Of a stretch of DNA of 64,000 bases, positions 7,024 through 16,682 are shown in pieces. Position 1 is the first letter of the stretch, and each line of letters begins with the position of its first letter. A program made the position numbers and the translations under genes. The notes beneath the pieces are model-generated. The model worked only from the letters and a program-made list of their open reading frames with translations, was not told the DNA's origin and did no database searches. Source of the stretch: Actinoplanes xinjiangensis (GTDB taxonomy: Bacteria; Actinomycetota; Actinomycetes; Mycobacteriales; Micromonosporaceae). The stretch lies in the NCBI RefSeq assembly GCF_003148685.1, contig NZ_QGGR01000007.1:62001-126000 (forward strand). The letters run 5' to 3'.

Positions 7024-8091
7024 TCAGACCGTCAGGGTCCAGGTGTCGAGGTAGCCGGTGTCGCCGGAGTAGTCGTCCCGGATGCTCAGGCGCCAGGCGC
7101 CGTTCGTGGTCTCCGCGGACAGGTTCGCGGTGAACGTGGTCCTGACGTCGGCGGCGCTGTCGGTGCTGTTCGTGGCCTTGAGGACGTAGTAGGTGTTGTC
7201 CGGGGCGTAGAGGTAGACCGATACGTCACCGCGGAACGGGTGGACGATGTCGACGTAGATCGCCGACGTGCTGGACGGGGTGGCCCGGGAGCAGCCGGAG
7301 ATGGTGATCGTGCTGGTCACGGCGGCGCCGGCGTCGGGGATGGTGACGTTCGTGCCGTTGGTGCCGGTGCAGGTCCCGCCCGGAGGGGTGGGCGACGTCG
7401 TCGGGGGTGTGGTGCCGCCGCCGAGCACCGTCTCCACCGTCACCGTGCTGTTGGTGCAGGCCGCGGCATAGGTGGTGAGGGCGTTCTTCTCGGCCGTGTC
7501 GACGGTCAGGCCCCAGCGGGTCTTCACCGCCGTCCACTCGGTGATGTAGCGGCAGCGCACGCCCGCCACCGACGGGATCCACTCGGCCGGGTCCCGGTCG
7601 CCCTTCGACTGATTGACGTTGTCGGTCACCGCGGCCAGGGCGCGGGCGTCGCCGAGATCGTTGGCGTACGCCTCGCGCTGCGCCGACGTCCAGGTGCGGG
7701 AACCCGAGTCCCACGACTCGGCCAGCGGCACCAGGTGGTCGATGTCCAGGTCGGCAGGGTCGGTCCAGGTGGCGCCGTCGAAGTAGGAAAGCCAGCGGCC
7801 GCCGCTGAGGGCGCATCCGGAGCCGACGCCGGGGGCCGTGGTCGCCTCGGTGATCAGGACCTCGTAGCGGGTGTTGCAGCCGTCGCCGTCGGTGTCGATC
7901 CAGTGGTTGAACAGGTCACGGTCGTAGCCGGTGCGGACCTCGGTGGCGACCGGCAGGTTGGCGACCATCGTGCGCAGCGGCTGGGACACCGTCGCCGCCC
8001 GGGCCGGCCCGGCGGTGGTCACCACGGCGATCAGACCGCCGGCCAGGGCTGTCGTGGCCGCGACGGCGAGTGTCATGCGTTTCCGGATCAT
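7024..8091 (-). CDS. secreted HNH (DUF1524-type) nuclease with C-terminal P domain
   Basis: 355 residues. A signal peptide spans about 1-32 (RKRM, hydrophobic core, then GPARA). The nuclease core has the DUF1524/HNH pattern: LDIDHLVPLAESW with Asp118/His119, then NDLGDARALAAVTDNVNQSKGDRDPAEWIP with the conserved Asn residues. After a Thr/Pro-rich linker, the last 120 or so residues form a proprotein convertase P/Homo B-like domain (VDIVHPFRGDVSVYLYAPD, then GAWRLSIRDDYSGDTGYLDTWTL). It probably acts outside the cell on DNA. A P domain on a nuclease rather than a protease is unusual. ATG at 8091 directly precedes the signal. Confidence 0.87.
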   Translation of the reverse strand: MIRKRMTLAVAATTALAGGLIAVVTTAGPARAATVSQPLRTMVANLPVATEVRTGYDRDLFNHWIDTDGDGCNTRYEVLITEATTAPGVGSGCALSGGRWLSYFDGATWTDPADLDIDHLVPLAESWDSGSRTWTSAQREAYANDLGDARALAAVTDNVNQSKGDRDPAEWIPSVAGVRCRYITEWTAVKTRWGLTVDTAEKNALTTYAAACTNSTVTVETVLGGGTTPPTTSPTPPGGTCTGTNGTNVTIPDAGAAVTSTITISGCSRATPSSTSAIYVDIVHPFRGDVSVYLYAPDNTYYVLKATNSTDSAADVRTTFTANLSAETTNGAWRLSIRDDYSGDTGYLDTWTLTV

Positions 8092-8156
8092 GGGGGTCTC
8101 CGGGTTCTTCGGGGAGTTTCTGAGATTCTCGGCGCCCCGGAGCCTCCGGATCACAT

Positions 8157-8960
8157 TTATGAATGCCAATGTTGCATGCCAGCTGGGTAATCGGCGCGGT
8201 GGTATGCCAGGCCGACCACGTCCTGCCGGCGCTGGTCGAGGTACCAGCTGCCGGACTCCGTCAGATCGATCGTGTGCCGCAGGATCCCCGGGCGGTCCAT
8301 CGGCAGTTCGGCGAGGACCTCTCCGCGCGGGGAGACGATCATGCTCGGGCAGTGCTGGTACGGGTCGGGGATGTTCGCGGCGAGGACGAACCGCTGGTTC
8401 TCGGCGGCCCGGCTGATCAGGTGACTGCGCCAGACGCCCGCCGGCTCGCGCGGGTTCGCGGCGTTGGTCAGGTAGGCGAAGAACGCGGCTCCCTCGGCGG
8501 CCAGGTGCTGCCACTGCTCGGGGAAGCGGATCTCGCGGCAGAGCTGCACGCCCGCGGTCCGGCCGTCGACGTCGAACGTGGGCAGGTGATCGCCCGGCTC
8601 CAGGTGGGCCCGTTCGTTCACGGCCAGGTTGATCTTGCGGTAGATCCGGGGCTCGCGGCCGGGGGAGAGCAGGACGGCGGCGTTGCACCAGCCGGTCGCC
8701 GTCGGGAGAAGGGAACCGAGGAAGACCTGCGCCCGGTTGCCGGCGGACAGGGCGGCCACCGCGGCGCGCAACCGGTCCGGATCCACCGTCCGCAAGGGTG
8801 TGAGGTCCTCGGCGTAACCGGAGAGCATGCCCTCCGGGAAGATCACCACATCGCCGGGGTGGGTGCTGTCGAGGACCTCGCGCACGGCGGCCAGATTGGT
8901 GTCGACGTCCCACACCGCGGGGATCTGGGCGATCACGACCGAGAGCTGCACGGGCGCCAT
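8157..8960 (-). CDS. carbon-nitrogen hydrolase (nitrilase superfamily)
   Basis: 267 residues with an intact nitrilase-superfamily triad: Glu43 in VIFPEGMLSG, Lys109 in IYRKINLAV, and Cys141 in QLCREIRFPEQW. The family hydrolyses non-peptide C-N bonds in amides or nitriles in the cytoplasm. The RFPE motif after Cys and NPREPAGVWRSHLISRAAENQ are typical of aliphatic amidase-like branches. The ATG at 8960 precedes the first beta strand (VQLSVVIAQIPAV). It is 65 bp upstream of the nuclease on the same strand and 30 bp from the divergent DUF4132 gene. The substrate cannot be told from sequence. Confidence 0.9.
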   Translation of the reverse strand: MAPVQLSVVIAQIPAVWDVDTNLAAVREVLDSTHPGDVVIFPEGMLSGYAEDLTPLRTVDPDRLRAAVAALSAGNRAQVFLGSLLPTATGWCNAAVLLSPGREPRIYRKINLAVNERAHLEPGDHLPTFDVDGRTAGVQLCREIRFPEQWQHLAAEGAAFFAYLTNAANPREPAGVWRSHLISRAAENQRFVLAANIPDPYQHCPSMIVSPRGEVLAELPMDRPGILRHTIDLTESGSWYLDQRRQDVVGLAYHRADYPAGMQHWHS

Positions 8961-8990
8961 TCTGTCGTACCCCGTGACTAGGGTGTCGGC

Positions 8991-11891
8991 ATGCTCATCG
9001 ACGAGGATGCCTGGGGGTTCCCGGACGACTGGTGGCACGGCGTCCATCCGCGACGCGGTGGCCGCCGGGTGCCGCCGCCGGCCGAGAGTGACCCGGAGCA
9101 ACGACTGCGGGAGCATCTGGCGGGTGACCGGGGCCGGACCCGCCGGGAGCGGATCATGGGCCGCCTCATCGAGTATGACCGGGGGCTGCTCGCCGTCGGT
9201 GACGACACTCCGGTCGGTGCCGCGGTGATCGCCCTGACCACCGGTGCGGAGCCCTTGGTCGACGCGTGGGTCGCCCGGTTCGGGGTGCCGTTCGCCGTCA
9301 GCGCCGTCGGGGAGGCGTTCCGATTGGTCGACTCGGGCGCGCTCTGGCGTTCCCGCGATGGTGGGTTCGAGCGGTTGTGGCGTTCCGAGGACTTCGGGCG
9401 GGCCTGGGCGGTGGCCCGTCAGGTGCGGCGTCATCTCGCGGCGGCGCCCGATGACGTCGACGCGATCCTCGCCGGGTTCCGGACCTGGCCGGCCGGGCGG
9501 ATCCTCACCTCCTATCTGATGCCGACCCGGGTCGACTGGGTCGACGAGGACTGCGCGGCCGCCGCCGGCTGGGACGAGGGCCCGGAGGAGTGGCAGTGGG
9601 CTGATCACCGCCATCTGCGGAGCGCGCTCGTGCTCGCGGCGGGCCACACCGGGCATCTGGAGCTGTTGCGCGACGCGATCACCGACGCGATGCTCGGCTA
9701 CCGGGACCTGGGCGCCGTGGCCACCGTGCTCGACGGGGTCGGGCCGTCCGCCGTCGAGTATCTTGCCGAGCCCTTCTACCTGCGGTTGTTCCGGTTGCTG
9801 GACGACGGGTCGGACAACCGCGAGCGGCTCGGGGAGCCCGCGATCCGGATCATGGCGGCGACGCCGGATGACGACGCCATGCGGATCCTGCTGCGTCACA
9901 CCCTCGACGGGGAACGACCCCGGCCGGGGCAACTGCTCAGGTCCGGTGCGATGAGACGCTATCCGGCTCGGGCGCTGCGGGTGCTCGCCGAACGCGACGA
10001 CGCGGTTTCCCGTGACCTGGCCGGTGCCATCGTGCTCGACCGGCCGGAGCTCGCCCCGGCCCTTGCGGAGCCGGTGCGTGCCGGGCTCGGCAGCGGCTGG
10101 GCCGCCCTCCTCGACGCGAACGCCCGGCACCGTCCCCTCGACAGCGCCGACGACGTGAAACGGGCGGTCGGTGCCCTGGCCGCGATCCCGACCGAGGAGG
10201 CGTTCGGCCTGGTTTTGGACCGGGTGGAGCGCAAATACTTCCGGCAGGCGCTGCTGGCCGCGGCCAAACGTGCCCCGGATCGCGCCGTTCGGGTGCTCGC
10301 GGCCCGCGACACCGATCCGGCGGTCTCGGAGCTGTTGCGCGACCATGTGCTCCGATATCCGGCGTCACTGGCCGCCCTCGACGAGACCGACCGCGCCCGG
10401 GTCCGGGCCCGCATCGGCGTTCCGGCTCGCACCGCCGTGGCCGGTGCCGTCCCGTCCCCCGGTGGGGTCACGTCCGCGGGCCGGGTCCCGGCCGTGCTCG
10501 CGCCCGCCTCCCGGGCCGGCGGCCTGCCGGAGTGGCTGGTGCCGGCCCGGCTTCCGGCTGTCACGCTGCGCGACGGCGGCGAGGTGCTGGCTCCCGAGGC
10601 GGTGCGCCGGCTGTGTCAACTGCTGGCCGCCTCCCGGATCGGGCGGATGAAACCCGAGATCGACCAGGTTCGGCAGCTCGGGGACTTCGCGGCGTTCGCG
10701 TGGGAGATCTTCGAGCAGTGGCGGGCCGCGGACTGTCCGCCGAAGACCACCCTCGCCATGACCGCGCTGGCGGCGTTCGGTGACGACACCACCGTCCGGG
10801 ACCTGATCGCCCTGCTGCCCGGCTGGTCGTCGGTCAGCAGCCGGGTGCGCGCCGGCATGGACGTGCTCGCCGCCATCGGCACCGACGCCGCTCTCACCCA
10901 GCTCGACCGGCTCAGCCGTACCGCACGGACCGCGGGGTTCCGGCGGGCCGCCACGGTCCGTCTGACCGCCGCCGCCGAGGGCCGCGGTCTCCGGCCCGAG
11001 CAGCTCGCCGACCGGATCCTGCCGGACTTCGGCCTCGACGCCGACGGGCGGACCACACTGGACTACGGGTCACGCCGGTTCACCGTCGGCTTCGACGAGC
11101 AGTTGCAGCCGTGGATCGCCGACGCGACCGGGCGGCGGCTGACGCGGCTGCCCCGGCCCACCGACGACGTCTCCACGGCCGCCCACAAGCGGTTCGCCGA
11201 GATGAAGAAGGAGGCGAAGACGGTCGGCGCCGACCGCGTCCGGGCGATGGAGGCGGCCATGGTCACCGGGCGCCGCTGGACCCCGGAGGAATTCCGCCGC
11301 CACCTGATCGGGCACCCACTGGCCTGGCAGCTGACACACCGGCTGCTGTGGGCGGCGTTCGACGGCGACACCATGGTTGTCGATGCCGGTGCGGCTTTTC
11401 AGGGCGGCCGCGCGGGGGTCACGGTCTTCCGGATCGCCGAGGACCGGACGCTCGCCGACCTCGACGACAAACAGTGGACTCTGCCGGAGGGCGCCACCGT
11501 CGGTGTCGCGCATCCGTGGCACTTCGCCGGGGACCGGGCCGTGTGGGCGTCACTCTTCGCCGACTACGCGATCATTCAGCCGTTCCCGCAGGTCGGCCGG
11601 GAGCTGACCGGCCGGTCCGAGGCCGACGTGCCGGCGTTCACCGGCCGGCCGGTGCAGGGCCGCCGGCTGTTCGTGCTGAGCGCGCGGGGCTGGCAGTTCT
11701 CCGACGGCCACCACTCGCTGCTGCGTGACTTCCCGGGCGGGCACACTGTGGAGATCGGGTACTCGCCCGGATACCACTGGCAGGAGCCGGATCTGCCGAA
11801 GCAGTTCGACGGTGTGACCGGTCTGGACGATCTCGGCCCGATCGCGTTCTCCGAGGTGATCCGGGACATCCGGTACCTGACGGGCCCGTGA
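8991..11891 (+). CDS. DUF4132 domain-containing protein
   Basis: 966 residues, a large soluble protein. The middle is built from helical HEAT-like repeats, and the C-terminal 300 or so residues match DUF4132 (RFAEMKKEAKTVGADRVRAMEAAM, RRWTPEEFRRHLIGHPLAWQLTHRLLWA, later VGVAHPWHFAG and a C-terminal LGPIAFSEVIRDI). DUF4132 is known from MolR-like proteins; no reaction is established. It starts at an ATG 30 bp from the divergent nitrilase and stops 12 bp before the AfsR-like regulator, so the two plus-strand genes are likely cotranscribed. Confidence 0.85.
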   Translation: MLIDEDAWGFPDDWWHGVHPRRGGRRVPPPAESDPEQRLREHLAGDRGRTRRERIMGRLIEYDRGLLAVGDDTPVGAAVIALTTGAEPLVDAWVARFGVPFAVSAVGEAFRLVDSGALWRSRDGGFERLWRSEDFGRAWAVARQVRRHLAAAPDDVDAILAGFRTWPAGRILTSYLMPTRVDWVDEDCAAAAGWDEGPEEWQWADHRHLRSALVLAAGHTGHLELLRDAITDAMLGYRDLGAVATVLDGVGPSAVEYLAEPFYLRLFRLLDDGSDNRERLGEPAIRIMAATPDDDAMRILLRHTLDGERPRPGQLLRSGAMRRYPARALRVLAERDDAVSRDLAGAIVLDRPELAPALAEPVRAGLGSGWAALLDANARHRPLDSADDVKRAVGALAAIPTEEAFGLVLDRVERKYFRQALLAAAKRAPDRAVRVLAARDTDPAVSELLRDHVLRYPASLAALDETDRARVRARIGVPARTAVAGAVPSPGGVTSAGRVPAVLAPASRAGGLPEWLVPARLPAVTLRDGGEVLAPEAVRRLCQLLAASRIGRMKPEIDQVRQLGDFAAFAWEIFEQWRAADCPPKTTLAMTALAAFGDDTTVRDLIALLPGWSSVSSRVRAGMDVLAAIGTDAALTQLDRLSRTARTAGFRRAATVRLTAAAEGRGLRPEQLADRILPDFGLDADGRTTLDYGSRRFTVGFDEQLQPWIADATGRRLTRLPRPTDDVSTAAHKRFAEMKKEAKTVGADRVRAMEAAMVTGRRWTPEEFRRHLIGHPLAWQLTHRLLWAAFDGDTMVVDAGAAFQGGRAGVTVFRIAEDRTLADLDDKQWTLPEGATVGVAHPWHFAGDRAVWASLFADYAIIQPFPQVGRELTGRSEADVPAFTGRPVQGRRLFVLSARGWQFSDGHHSLLRDFPGGHTVEIGYSPGYHWQEPDLPKQFDGVTGLDDLGPIAFSEVIRDIRYLTGP

Positions 11892-11903
11892 CAAAATCGG
11901 CGC

Positions 11904-14900
11904 GTGCAGATCGGGATATTGGGGCCGTTCGAGGTCCGGACAGACGGCGGTACCCTCGCCGACGTGCCCGGCGCCCGACTGCGCGGGCTGCTGACCGCGC
12001 TCGCTCTCGAGCCCGGCCGGGTGGTCTCGAAAGCGATGCTCGTCGACCGGATCTGGGGTTCGGCTCCACCCGCCGACGCCACGAACGCGCTGCACCGCCT
12101 GGTCTCCCGGCTGCGTAAGACCCTGCCGGACGGCACGATCGAGGGCCTGGCCGACGGTTACCGGCTGGCCGTGGAGCCGGGCGCGGTCGACGCCGTCCGG
12201 TTCGAGCGTCTGCTCACCGCGGGCCGAGCGCGTCCCGGCGACGACCCGGAGCGGGTGCGGCTGCTGCGCGAGGCCCTCAACCTGTGGCGGGGCGCCGCCC
12301 TTCAGGATGTGGATCCGCCCGACCATGCGGCCGTCGCCCGCCTGGAGGAGATGCGCCTGGCCGCCCTGGAGGAGCGGTTCGAAGCCGAGATCCGCCTCTG
12401 CCCGGCCGGCGACCAGGCCGCCCTCATCGCCGAACTGACCGGCCTGGTCACCGAGCATCCGCTGCGGGAACGGCTGGCCGCCGCCCTGATGCGGGCTCTC
12501 GCGACGGCCGGGCGCGGCAACGAGGCGCTGCAGGTCTACCAGCGCACCCGGGAGGCTCTGGCCGGCGCGCTCGGCGTCGACCCGTCCCCGGAGCTGGCCG
12601 CCCTGCACGTCACGCTGCTGCGCGGCGACGGGGACGGCCGGGCGCCGGCCCGCCGGACCAATCTGCGGGCCGAGCTGACCAGCTATGTCGGCAAGAGCGC
12701 CGACATCGCGGCGGTCCGCGAGCTGGTCACCGGGCATCGGCTCATCACGCTGATCGGGCCGGGTGGAACGGGGAAGACCCGGTTGGCCGTCGAGTCCGGG
12801 CGTACCCTCGTCGACGATGTCGCCGACGGCGTCTGGCTGGTGGAGCTGGCGCCGCTCGGCGCCGGTGGCGACGTGGCGCAGGCGACCATCGCCGGGCTGG
12901 GTCTGCGCGACGCACTGCTCGGCGCCGCACCGAACGCCGACCTGACCGACCGGATCGTCGCCGCCGTCCGCGACCGCGAGATGCTGCTGATCCTGGACAA
13001 CTGCGAGCACCTGATCGACCAGGCGGCGGCGTTCGCGCACCGGATGCTCGGCGAGTGCGCCCGGCTGCGGATCCTGGCGACGAGCCGCGAGCCGCTCGGC
13101 ATCACCGGTGAGACCCTGTGGCAGGTCGAACCGCTCGACATGGGGTCGGCGGTCCGGCTGCTGCGCGACCGGGCGGCCGCCGTCGGCCGGCCCGGTGACG
13201 ACGACACGGCGACGCCGGCCCGGGTCTGCCGGGCCCTGGACGGCATGCCGCTGGCGATCGAACTGGCCGCCGCCCGGCTGCGCACGATGACCCTCGACCA
13301 GCTCGCGCACCGCCTCGACGACCGGTTCCGTCTTCTCACCGGTGGCAGCCGCACCGCCCTGCCCCGGCACCGCACGCTGCGTGCCGTCGTCGACTGGAGC
13401 TGGGACCTGCTCACCGACGACGAGCGGACCGCCCTGTGCCGGCTGTCGGTGTTCGCCGGCGGCGCGAGCCTGGAGGCGGCCGAACGGGTCGGCGCCGACC
13501 TCGACCTGCTCACCTCGCTCGCCGAGAAATCGCTGCTGGTCACCGTGGGCGGCGACGCGCCGCGTTACCGGATGCTCGGCACCATCAGGGAGTACGCCGC
13601 GCAGCGTCTCGCCGAGGCCGGGCAGTCCGAGCCGGCCCGGCTGGCGCATCTGGCGTACTTCACCGAGCTGGCCGAGACCGCGGAACCCCGTCTGCGCCGC
13701 GCCGACCAACTGGAGTGGCTGGCCCGGCTGGAGGCCGACCACGACGACCTCGGGGCGGCGATGCGGGGCGCGCTGGCCGCCGGGGAGACGGTGGCGGCGA
13801 TGCGTCTCGCGGCAGCCGCCGGCTGGTACTGGTGGCTCAGCGGCCGCAAGACCGAGGGCAGCGAGTTGCTCCGCGCGGCCCTGTCGATGCCCGGCGAGGT
13901 ACCCGACCGGATCCGCGCCACCGTGTACGCGCTGATGAGCATGTACGTGAACTCGGGCATGGGCGACGAGCACCAGGCCGCCGAGTGGATCCGCCAGGCG
14001 TACCGGTTCAGTCGTGGCGTCGACGGCGGGCACCCGCTGATCGGGTTCGTGGTGCCGCTGGAACGGATGCTGCGGGAGCCGGGCGTCGCCCTGTCCGCCT
14101 TCGAGCCGCTGCTGCACGACGACGACCCGTGGGCCCGTGCCCTGGCCCGGCTGCACCTGGGGAAGATGCGGATCGTGCTGGGGCACGACGGGCCGGACAC
14201 CGACGTGCACCTGAAGACCGCGCTGGCCGAGTTCCGGGCGCTGGGGGAGCGGTTCGGGATCTCGTTCGCCCTCGGTGAGCTGGCCGAGCGGCTCGCCGGG
14301 CAGGGTGAGTTCGCCGAAGCGTGCGGTCACTACGAGCAGGCCGTCGAGGTGGTCACCCAGGTCGGCTCCACCGAGGACGTGATCCGGCTGCGGGCCCGGC
14401 AGGCGCAGCTGTACTGGCTGATGGGCGACCGGGACACCAGCGCGGCCGCCCTCGCCGAGGCGCAGCGGCTCGCCGAGCAGGTCACCTGGCCGGGAGCGCT
14501 GGCCGTGCTGGCGTTCGGCAAGGCGGAGCTGGCCCGCTGGAGTGGGGACCGGGCGGAGGCGTACCGGCAGGTCGACGCCGGGACCGCGCTGCTCGGCGAC
14601 GAGGCGCAGTGGCCGAACATCCGCGCGGGCACCCACGACCTGCTCGGCTACCTCGCCGAGGATCCGGCCGGGGCGCGGGCCGAGCGGGTGGTGGCGTACC
14701 GGTCGGCGGTCGAGGCGGGACATGCGACGTTGATCGCGCAGGTGCTCGTCGGAGTCGCCGACCTGGCACTGCGCGACGGTGATCACGCGCAGGCGGCCCG
14801 GCTGCTGGCGGCCGCTGTGGCCGTACGCGGCCGGCCGGACCGCTCCCATCCGGAAGCCGGGAGAATCGAGGAGACCGCACGCCGCCGCCTCGGCGAACCG

Positions 14901-14975
14901 GGGTTCGCCGAGGCGACCGAGGAGGGCGCGGCGGCCGACTGGCGCCGACTGGCCGAGGCCACCCTCGCCGGATGA
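11904..14975 (+). CDS. AfsR/SARP-family regulator with BTAD, NB-ARC and TPR domains
   Basis: 1023 residues from a GTG start. Order: OmpR-like winged helix (GILGPFEVRTDG, VVSKAMLVDRIWG, NALHRLVSRLRKTL), bacterial transcriptional activation domain to about 240, NB-ARC ATPase with Walker A GPGGTGKTRL and Walker B LLILDNCEHL followed by ATSREPLGI, then C-terminal TPR-like helices. This is the layout of STAND-type activators that sense signals in the TPR part and switch on promoters. It lies 12 bp after DUF4132 and converges on an ABC exporter operon. Targets are not visible. Confidence 0.92.
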   Translation: MQIGILGPFEVRTDGGTLADVPGARLRGLLTALALEPGRVVSKAMLVDRIWGSAPPADATNALHRLVSRLRKTLPDGTIEGLADGYRLAVEPGAVDAVRFERLLTAGRARPGDDPERVRLLREALNLWRGAALQDVDPPDHAAVARLEEMRLAALEERFEAEIRLCPAGDQAALIAELTGLVTEHPLRERLAAALMRALATAGRGNEALQVYQRTREALAGALGVDPSPELAALHVTLLRGDGDGRAPARRTNLRAELTSYVGKSADIAAVRELVTGHRLITLIGPGGTGKTRLAVESGRTLVDDVADGVWLVELAPLGAGGDVAQATIAGLGLRDALLGAAPNADLTDRIVAAVRDREMLLILDNCEHLIDQAAAFAHRMLGECARLRILATSREPLGITGETLWQVEPLDMGSAVRLLRDRAAAVGRPGDDDTATPARVCRALDGMPLAIELAAARLRTMTLDQLAHRLDDRFRLLTGGSRTALPRHRTLRAVVDWSWDLLTDDERTALCRLSVFAGGASLEAAERVGADLDLLTSLAEKSLLVTVGGDAPRYRMLGTIREYAAQRLAEAGQSEPARLAHLAYFTELAETAEPRLRRADQLEWLARLEADHDDLGAAMRGALAAGETVAAMRLAAAAGWYWWLSGRKTEGSELLRAALSMPGEVPDRIRATVYALMSMYVNSGMGDEHQAAEWIRQAYRFSRGVDGGHPLIGFVVPLERMLREPGVALSAFEPLLHDDDPWARALARLHLGKMRIVLGHDGPDTDVHLKTALAEFRALGERFGISFALGELAERLAGQGEFAEACGHYEQAVEVVTQVGSTEDVIRLRARQAQLYWLMGDRDTSAAALAEAQRLAEQVTWPGALAVLAFGKAELARWSGDRAEAYRQVDAGTALLGDEAQWPNIRAGTHDLLGYLAEDPAGARAERVVAYRSAVEAGHATLIAQVLVGVADLALRDGDHAQAARLLAAAVAVRGRPDRSHPEAGRIEETARRRLGEPGFAEATEEGAAADWRRLAEATLAG

Positions 14976-14985
14976 CGGTGCGGGG

Positions 14986-15726
14986 TCAGGCTCGCCGGTT
15001 GAAGGTGCGGATCGCCCACACGTAGCCGAGCAGGGCGATCCCCGCGCACCAGGCCACCGACGTGATCAGCGCGGTGGTGTCCGGTGTTCCGGCCAGCAGC
15101 GACCGCAGCGCCTCGATGATCGGTGTGAACGGCTGGTACTCGGCGAACTGTGCGACGCCGGTGCCCACCTTCTCGGCCGGCACGATCGCGCTGCTGAAGA
15201 ACGGCAGCATGACCAGCGGCACCGAGCCCAGCCCCGCGGTCTCCGGTGACTTCGCGGACAGGCCGAGAGCGACCGTGAACCAGCTGACCGAGAAGCTGAG
15301 CAGCAGGGCGAGACCGATCACGCCGAGCCAGCCGGTGAGCCCGGCCGGCGAGCGGAAGCCCAGCAGCAACGCCACCCCGATGATCGCCGCGACCGCGATC
15401 ACGTTGTTCAGCATGCTCGCGACGACGTGCCCGGTCAGGACCGCGCCCCGGGAGACGTCCATGACCTTGAACCGGTTGATGATGCCCTTGGTCATGTCCG
15501 AGTTCACGGCCGTCGCGGTGGCGCTGAGCCCGTAACAGACGGCCAGCAGGATCATCCCCGGCGTCGCGTAGTCCACGTAGTCGACGCCGACGTCGAACGC
15601 CCCGCCCATCACGTAGACGAACATGACCATGATGACGACCGGGAACAGGACCGAATTGAACACCGCGGCCGGGTTGCGCAGTGTGTGCTTGAAGTTGCGT
15701 CGCAGCATGATCGTCGAGTCGCTCAT
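14986..15726 (-). CDS. ABC transporter permease, DrrB-like
   Basis: 246 residues with six hydrophobic segments of the ABC-2 family and the DrrB-like pattern RRNFKHTLRNPAAVFNSVLFPVV near the start, followed by NSDMTKGIINRFKVMDVSRGAVLTGHVV. Together with the upstream ATPase it should export a hydrophobic compound such as an antibiotic. The start overlaps the ATPase stop as ATGA, so the two are coupled. The 3' end converges on the AfsR-like regulator with only 10 bp between stops. Confidence 0.9.
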   Translation of the reverse strand: MSDSTIMLRRNFKHTLRNPAAVFNSVLFPVVIMVMFVYVMGGAFDVGVDYVDYATPGMILLAVCYGLSATATAVNSDMTKGIINRFKVMDVSRGAVLTGHVVASMLNNVIAVAAIIGVALLLGFRSPAGLTGWLGVIGLALLLSFSVSWFTVALGLSAKSPETAGLGSVPLVMLPFFSSAIVPAEKVGTGVAQFAEYQPFTPIIEALRSLLAGTPDTTALITSVAWCAGIALLGYVWAIRTFNRRA

Positions 15727-16646
15727 CGGGTGCTCACCTCTCGCCCGGTCAGGGCCAGGAAGACGTCGTCGAGGTCGGGGGTGTGTACGGACAGTTCCTC
15801 GGCATGGGCCCCGTGGTCGTCGAGCCGGTTCAGCAGGTCCCGCAGCGACGCGGTGCCGCCGTCACCGGGAACCCGCAGCGTCACGCCGTCCTCGTCACGG
15901 GTCGCGCCGGGGAGGAGCCCTGCCGCCGCCTCGGCTTCGGGCGCCGCGCTGAACCGGAGCCGGACGTGACTGCCCGGAATCTGCCGCTTCAACTGGGCCG
16001 GGGTGCCCTGGGCGACCAGGCGACCCTGGTCGAGGACTGCGATCCGGTCGGCGAGCTGGTCGGCCTCCTCCAGATACTGGGTGGTGAGGAAGATCGTCAC
16101 CCCACCGGCCACCAGGTCACGGATGATGTCCCACATCGTGCGCCGGCTGCGCGGGTCCAGACCGGTGGTCGGCTCGTCGAGGAAGATGATCCGCGGACCG
16201 CCGACGAGCGTCATCGCCAGGTCCAGCTTGCGGCGCATGCCCCCGGAATAGGTGGCGACCGGCTTCCGCGCCGCCCCGGTCAGGTCGAACCGCTCCAGCA
16301 GCCCGGGTATCACGGCGCTGTCGGCGCGCTTCAGATCCACCATCAGTTGCAGGTTCTCCTGCCCGGTCAACAGGTCGTCCACCGCGGCGAACTGGCCCGT
16401 CACGCCGATGTGTGCCCGTACCCCCTTGGCGTCTCTGATCACGTCCCGGCCCGCCACCCGGACCGAACCGCCGTCGGCCTGGATCAGGGTGGTGAGGATG
16501 TTGACCGTGGTGGTCTTGCCAGCCCCGTTCGGGCCGAGAAGGGAGAAGACCGTGCCGGCCGGGACCTGCAGATCGATGCCGTCGAGCACGACCCTGGTCC
16601 CGAAGGCCTTACGCAGGCCGGACACCTCAATCGCCGAATCACTCAT
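15723..16646 (-). CDS. ABC transporter ATP-binding protein, DrrA-like
   Basis: 307 residues. Walker A GPNGAGKTTT, signature YSGGMRRKLDLAMTLVG and Walker B IIFLDEPTTGLDPRSRR are all intact. The DrrA-type C-terminal extension ends with LDDVFLALTGREV. It energises export through the DrrB-like permease encoded immediately downstream with a 4-bp overlap. The 36-bp gap to the dehydrogenase gene upstream suggests that all minus-strand genes from the MFS carrier down might form one transcript. Confidence 0.92.
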   Translation of the reverse strand: MSDSAIEVSGLRKAFGTRVVLDGIDLQVPAGTVFSLLGPNGAGKTTTVNILTTLIQADGGSVRVAGRDVIRDAKGVRAHIGVTGQFAAVDDLLTGQENLQLMVDLKRADSAVIPGLLERFDLTGAARKPVATYSGGMRRKLDLAMTLVGGPRIIFLDEPTTGLDPRSRRTMWDIIRDLVAGGVTIFLTTQYLEEADQLADRIAVLDQGRLVAQGTPAQLKRQIPGSHVRLRFSAAPEAEAAAGLLPGATRDEDGVTLRVPGDGGTASLRDLLNRLDDHGAHAEELSVHTPDLDDVFLALTGREVSTR

Positions 16647-16682
16647 GCGAGAAGATTCGAGGCCCGCGCTGACAGCCCCCTG

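Noticed and set aside
11550..14849. 1099-residue antisense frame over the DUF4132/AfsR region
   Set aside because: It is the shadow of high-GC coding on the plus strand, where domains are clear.
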